Assembly: GCA_047612385.1 (NCBI GenBank)
Contig: JBLGAR010000006.1
Coordinates: 9,091-73,090, forward strand
Source: JBALVT01 sp047612385
GTDB taxonomy: Bacteria; Pseudomonadota; Gammaproteobacteria; Pseudomonadales; Halieaceae
Direction of reading: 5' to 3'
DNA: 64,000 bases
Positions 62,967 through 64,000 of this stretch are shown one piece after another. The notes under the pieces are model-generated. The model saw nothing but the letters and a program-made list of their open reading frames with translations. It had not been told where the DNA came from and did not search any database. A program made the translations under genes and the position numbers. Positions within the stretch are counted from its first letter, which is position 1, and every line of letters begins with the position of its first letter.

Positions 62967-64000
62967 CAGGCGGTCACTTCCGTTATATCACTTGCAAGTT
63001 TTTTCAATAGATTCTCGACAAAGGGTTCTCTGTCTGTCGGCTCGGACAAATCTGACTCGAAGCGCAGGCGGGTAGCTCCGGCGAGCTTGTAAGCCTGTGG
63101 TTCGGACTGAACCAACTGTACCAGGCTAAGCGGATTCACTCGCGTAGAGTCTTTGAAATCAATATTACCACCACGGGGTCCCACCTCAATGCCAGCTATG
63201 CCTAAGCTATCGGCTTTTATTCTAAGTGAGCCTGTAACAAACAAGTTTTTTGCCTGCACGGGCAACAGCCCAAAGCGATCAATCATCTCTACCTGAATTT
63301 CGCGCAGGTCATCATCGGTAGCGGCCGCGGCAATGCGTTTATACAGGACCAGTCGGGTATTGATGTCTGGCAGGTAATCATCGGGTATCAATGCCGGTAT
63401 ATGTAAGTTCACCTCCGTACCCGGATCAATAGGAGAATCGACATTGGGGATTTCGCCGCGCCTCAATGCCGCAACGGCTCGCTCCAACATCTCCATATAC
63501 AGGGCAAACCCGACGCTGTGAATTTGTCCGCTTTGTTCGTCTCCCAGGAGTTCACCCGCACCTCGAATTTCCAGATCATGGGTCGCCAGCAAATAGCCCG
63601 CTCCCAGGTCTCCTGCAGCTTGTATGGCCTCCAAGCGCTTCTCGGCATCCCGAGTCATGGCTGAACGAGGAGGGCAGAGTAAATAGGCATACGCCTGATG
63701 GTGGGATCGTCCGACTCGGCCGCGCAACTGATGCAATTGCGCCAAGCCAAACTTATCCGCTCGTTCAATGATGATGGTATTGGCGTTGGGAATATCGATG
63801 CCGGTTTCGATAATTGTGGTGCACAGTAATATATGATGCTTCTGATGATAGAAGGTTGTCATGACCTGCTCCATCTCCGCCTCACGCATTTGGCCGTGGG
63901 CTACCCCTATGCTTAGCTGCGGCAATAACTCCCGAAGCTTGCGCGCTGTCTCTTCAATAGTTTTGACTTCGTTGTGCAGATAAAACACCTGGCCACCGCG
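62966..64000 (-). CDS. mfd: Transcription-repair coupling factor, C-terminal part
   Basis: The 344-codon 3' part of mfd, open to the right edge. Helicase motifs of the translocase are visible: GGQVFYLHNEV, CTTIIETGIDIPNANTIII, QLRGRVGRSHHQAYAYLL and the TRG motif region (LGAGYLLATHDLEIRGAGELLG), followed by the D7 domain. Mfd removes stalled RNA polymerase and recruits UvrA. The ATG at 63988 is internal; the true start lies beyond the window. csiV is translationally coupled. Confidence 0.96.
   Translation of the reverse strand, partial: RGGQVFYLHNEVKTIEETARKLRELLPQLSIGVAHGQMREAEMEQVMTTFYHQKHHILLCTTIIETGIDIPNANTIIIERADKFGLAQLHQLRGRVGRSHHQAYAYLLCPPRSAMTRDAEKRLEAIQAAGDLGAGYLLATHDLEIRGAGELLGDEQSGQIHSVGFALYMEMLERAVAALRRGEIPNVDSPIDPGTEVNLHIPALIPDDYLPDINTRLVLYKRIAAAATDDDLREIQVEMIDRFGLLPVQAKNLFVTGSLRIKADSLGIAGIEVGPRGGNIDFKDSTRVNPLSLVQLVQSEPQAYKLAGATRLRFESDLSEPTDREPFVENLLKKLASDITEVTA

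Overview
This is a chromosomal segment of a gammaproteobacterium, very densely coded and almost wholly housekeeping. Several gene orders match Pseudomonas and marine relatives: leuC-leuD-leuB-asd-fimV-truA-trpF-trpBA-accD-folC-dedD-cvpA-purF-metZ; ffs-dnaX-ybaB-recR; and topA-sulA-lexA with a thioinosine phosphorylase, CsiV and mfd. A marine lineage near Cellvibrionales/Halieaceae is my inference from gene content (FimV, CsiV, MiaE, DUF6763- and DUF222-type proteins); no rRNA is present to test it.

Layout. 0-6 kb: tail of an unidentified gene, a PaaI-type thioesterase, a LysR regulator divergent from leuCDB, then asd. 6-18.5 kb: fimV and a compact run of tRNA modification, tryptophan, fatty-acid, folate, purine and methionine genes, most overlapping or nearly so. 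18.5-22.5 kb: a MoxR ATPase, DUF58 protein and TgpA-like transmembrane transglutaminase. 22.5-27.2 kb: acnB (reverse strand, clear terminator), a DUF1289 protein and a mechanosensitive channel. 27.2-28.5 kb: a decay zone with a broken DUF222-type gene and an ORF cut by a stop. 28.5-34.7 kb: miaE, lpxH, ppiB, glnS, cysS and folD. 34.8-35.1 kb: tRNA-Pro and tRNA-His. 35.1-38.5 kb: an alkylsulfatase-like lipoprotein and a GGDEF protein with an altered active-site motif. 38.5-39.8 kb: a second decay zone (lipoprotein remnant, small ORF, frameshifted GAF gene). 39.8-45.2 kb: a YidB-like gene, tRNA-Arg, 4.5S RNA, dnaX, ybaB, recR, rnd, ycgL and ycgN. 45.2-49.2 kb: a small membrane protein, a membrane VWA protein, a second MoxR ATPase and a CoxE-like VWA protein. 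49.2-54.4 kb: an RNA methyltransferase, AraC and IclR regulators, an acyl-CoA synthetase, a glutaredoxin-like protein and UspA. 54.5-64 kb: topA, lexA-sulA under an SOS box, an MscS channel, thioinosine phosphorylase, csiV and the 3' part of mfd, cut by the window edge.

The most notable signal is inside dnaX. An in-frame A AAA AAG heptamer has a Shine-Dalgarno-like GGAGGT 12 nt upstream, a 9-bp stem-loop 7 nt downstream and a -1 frame stop two codons after the slip. This is the architecture of the E. coli programmed frameshift that makes the gamma subunit. I found no CRISPR array, insertion sequence, prophage, toxin-antitoxin pair or clearly new defence system. The less characterised parts are the two MoxR/VWA-type modules and the two decay zones.
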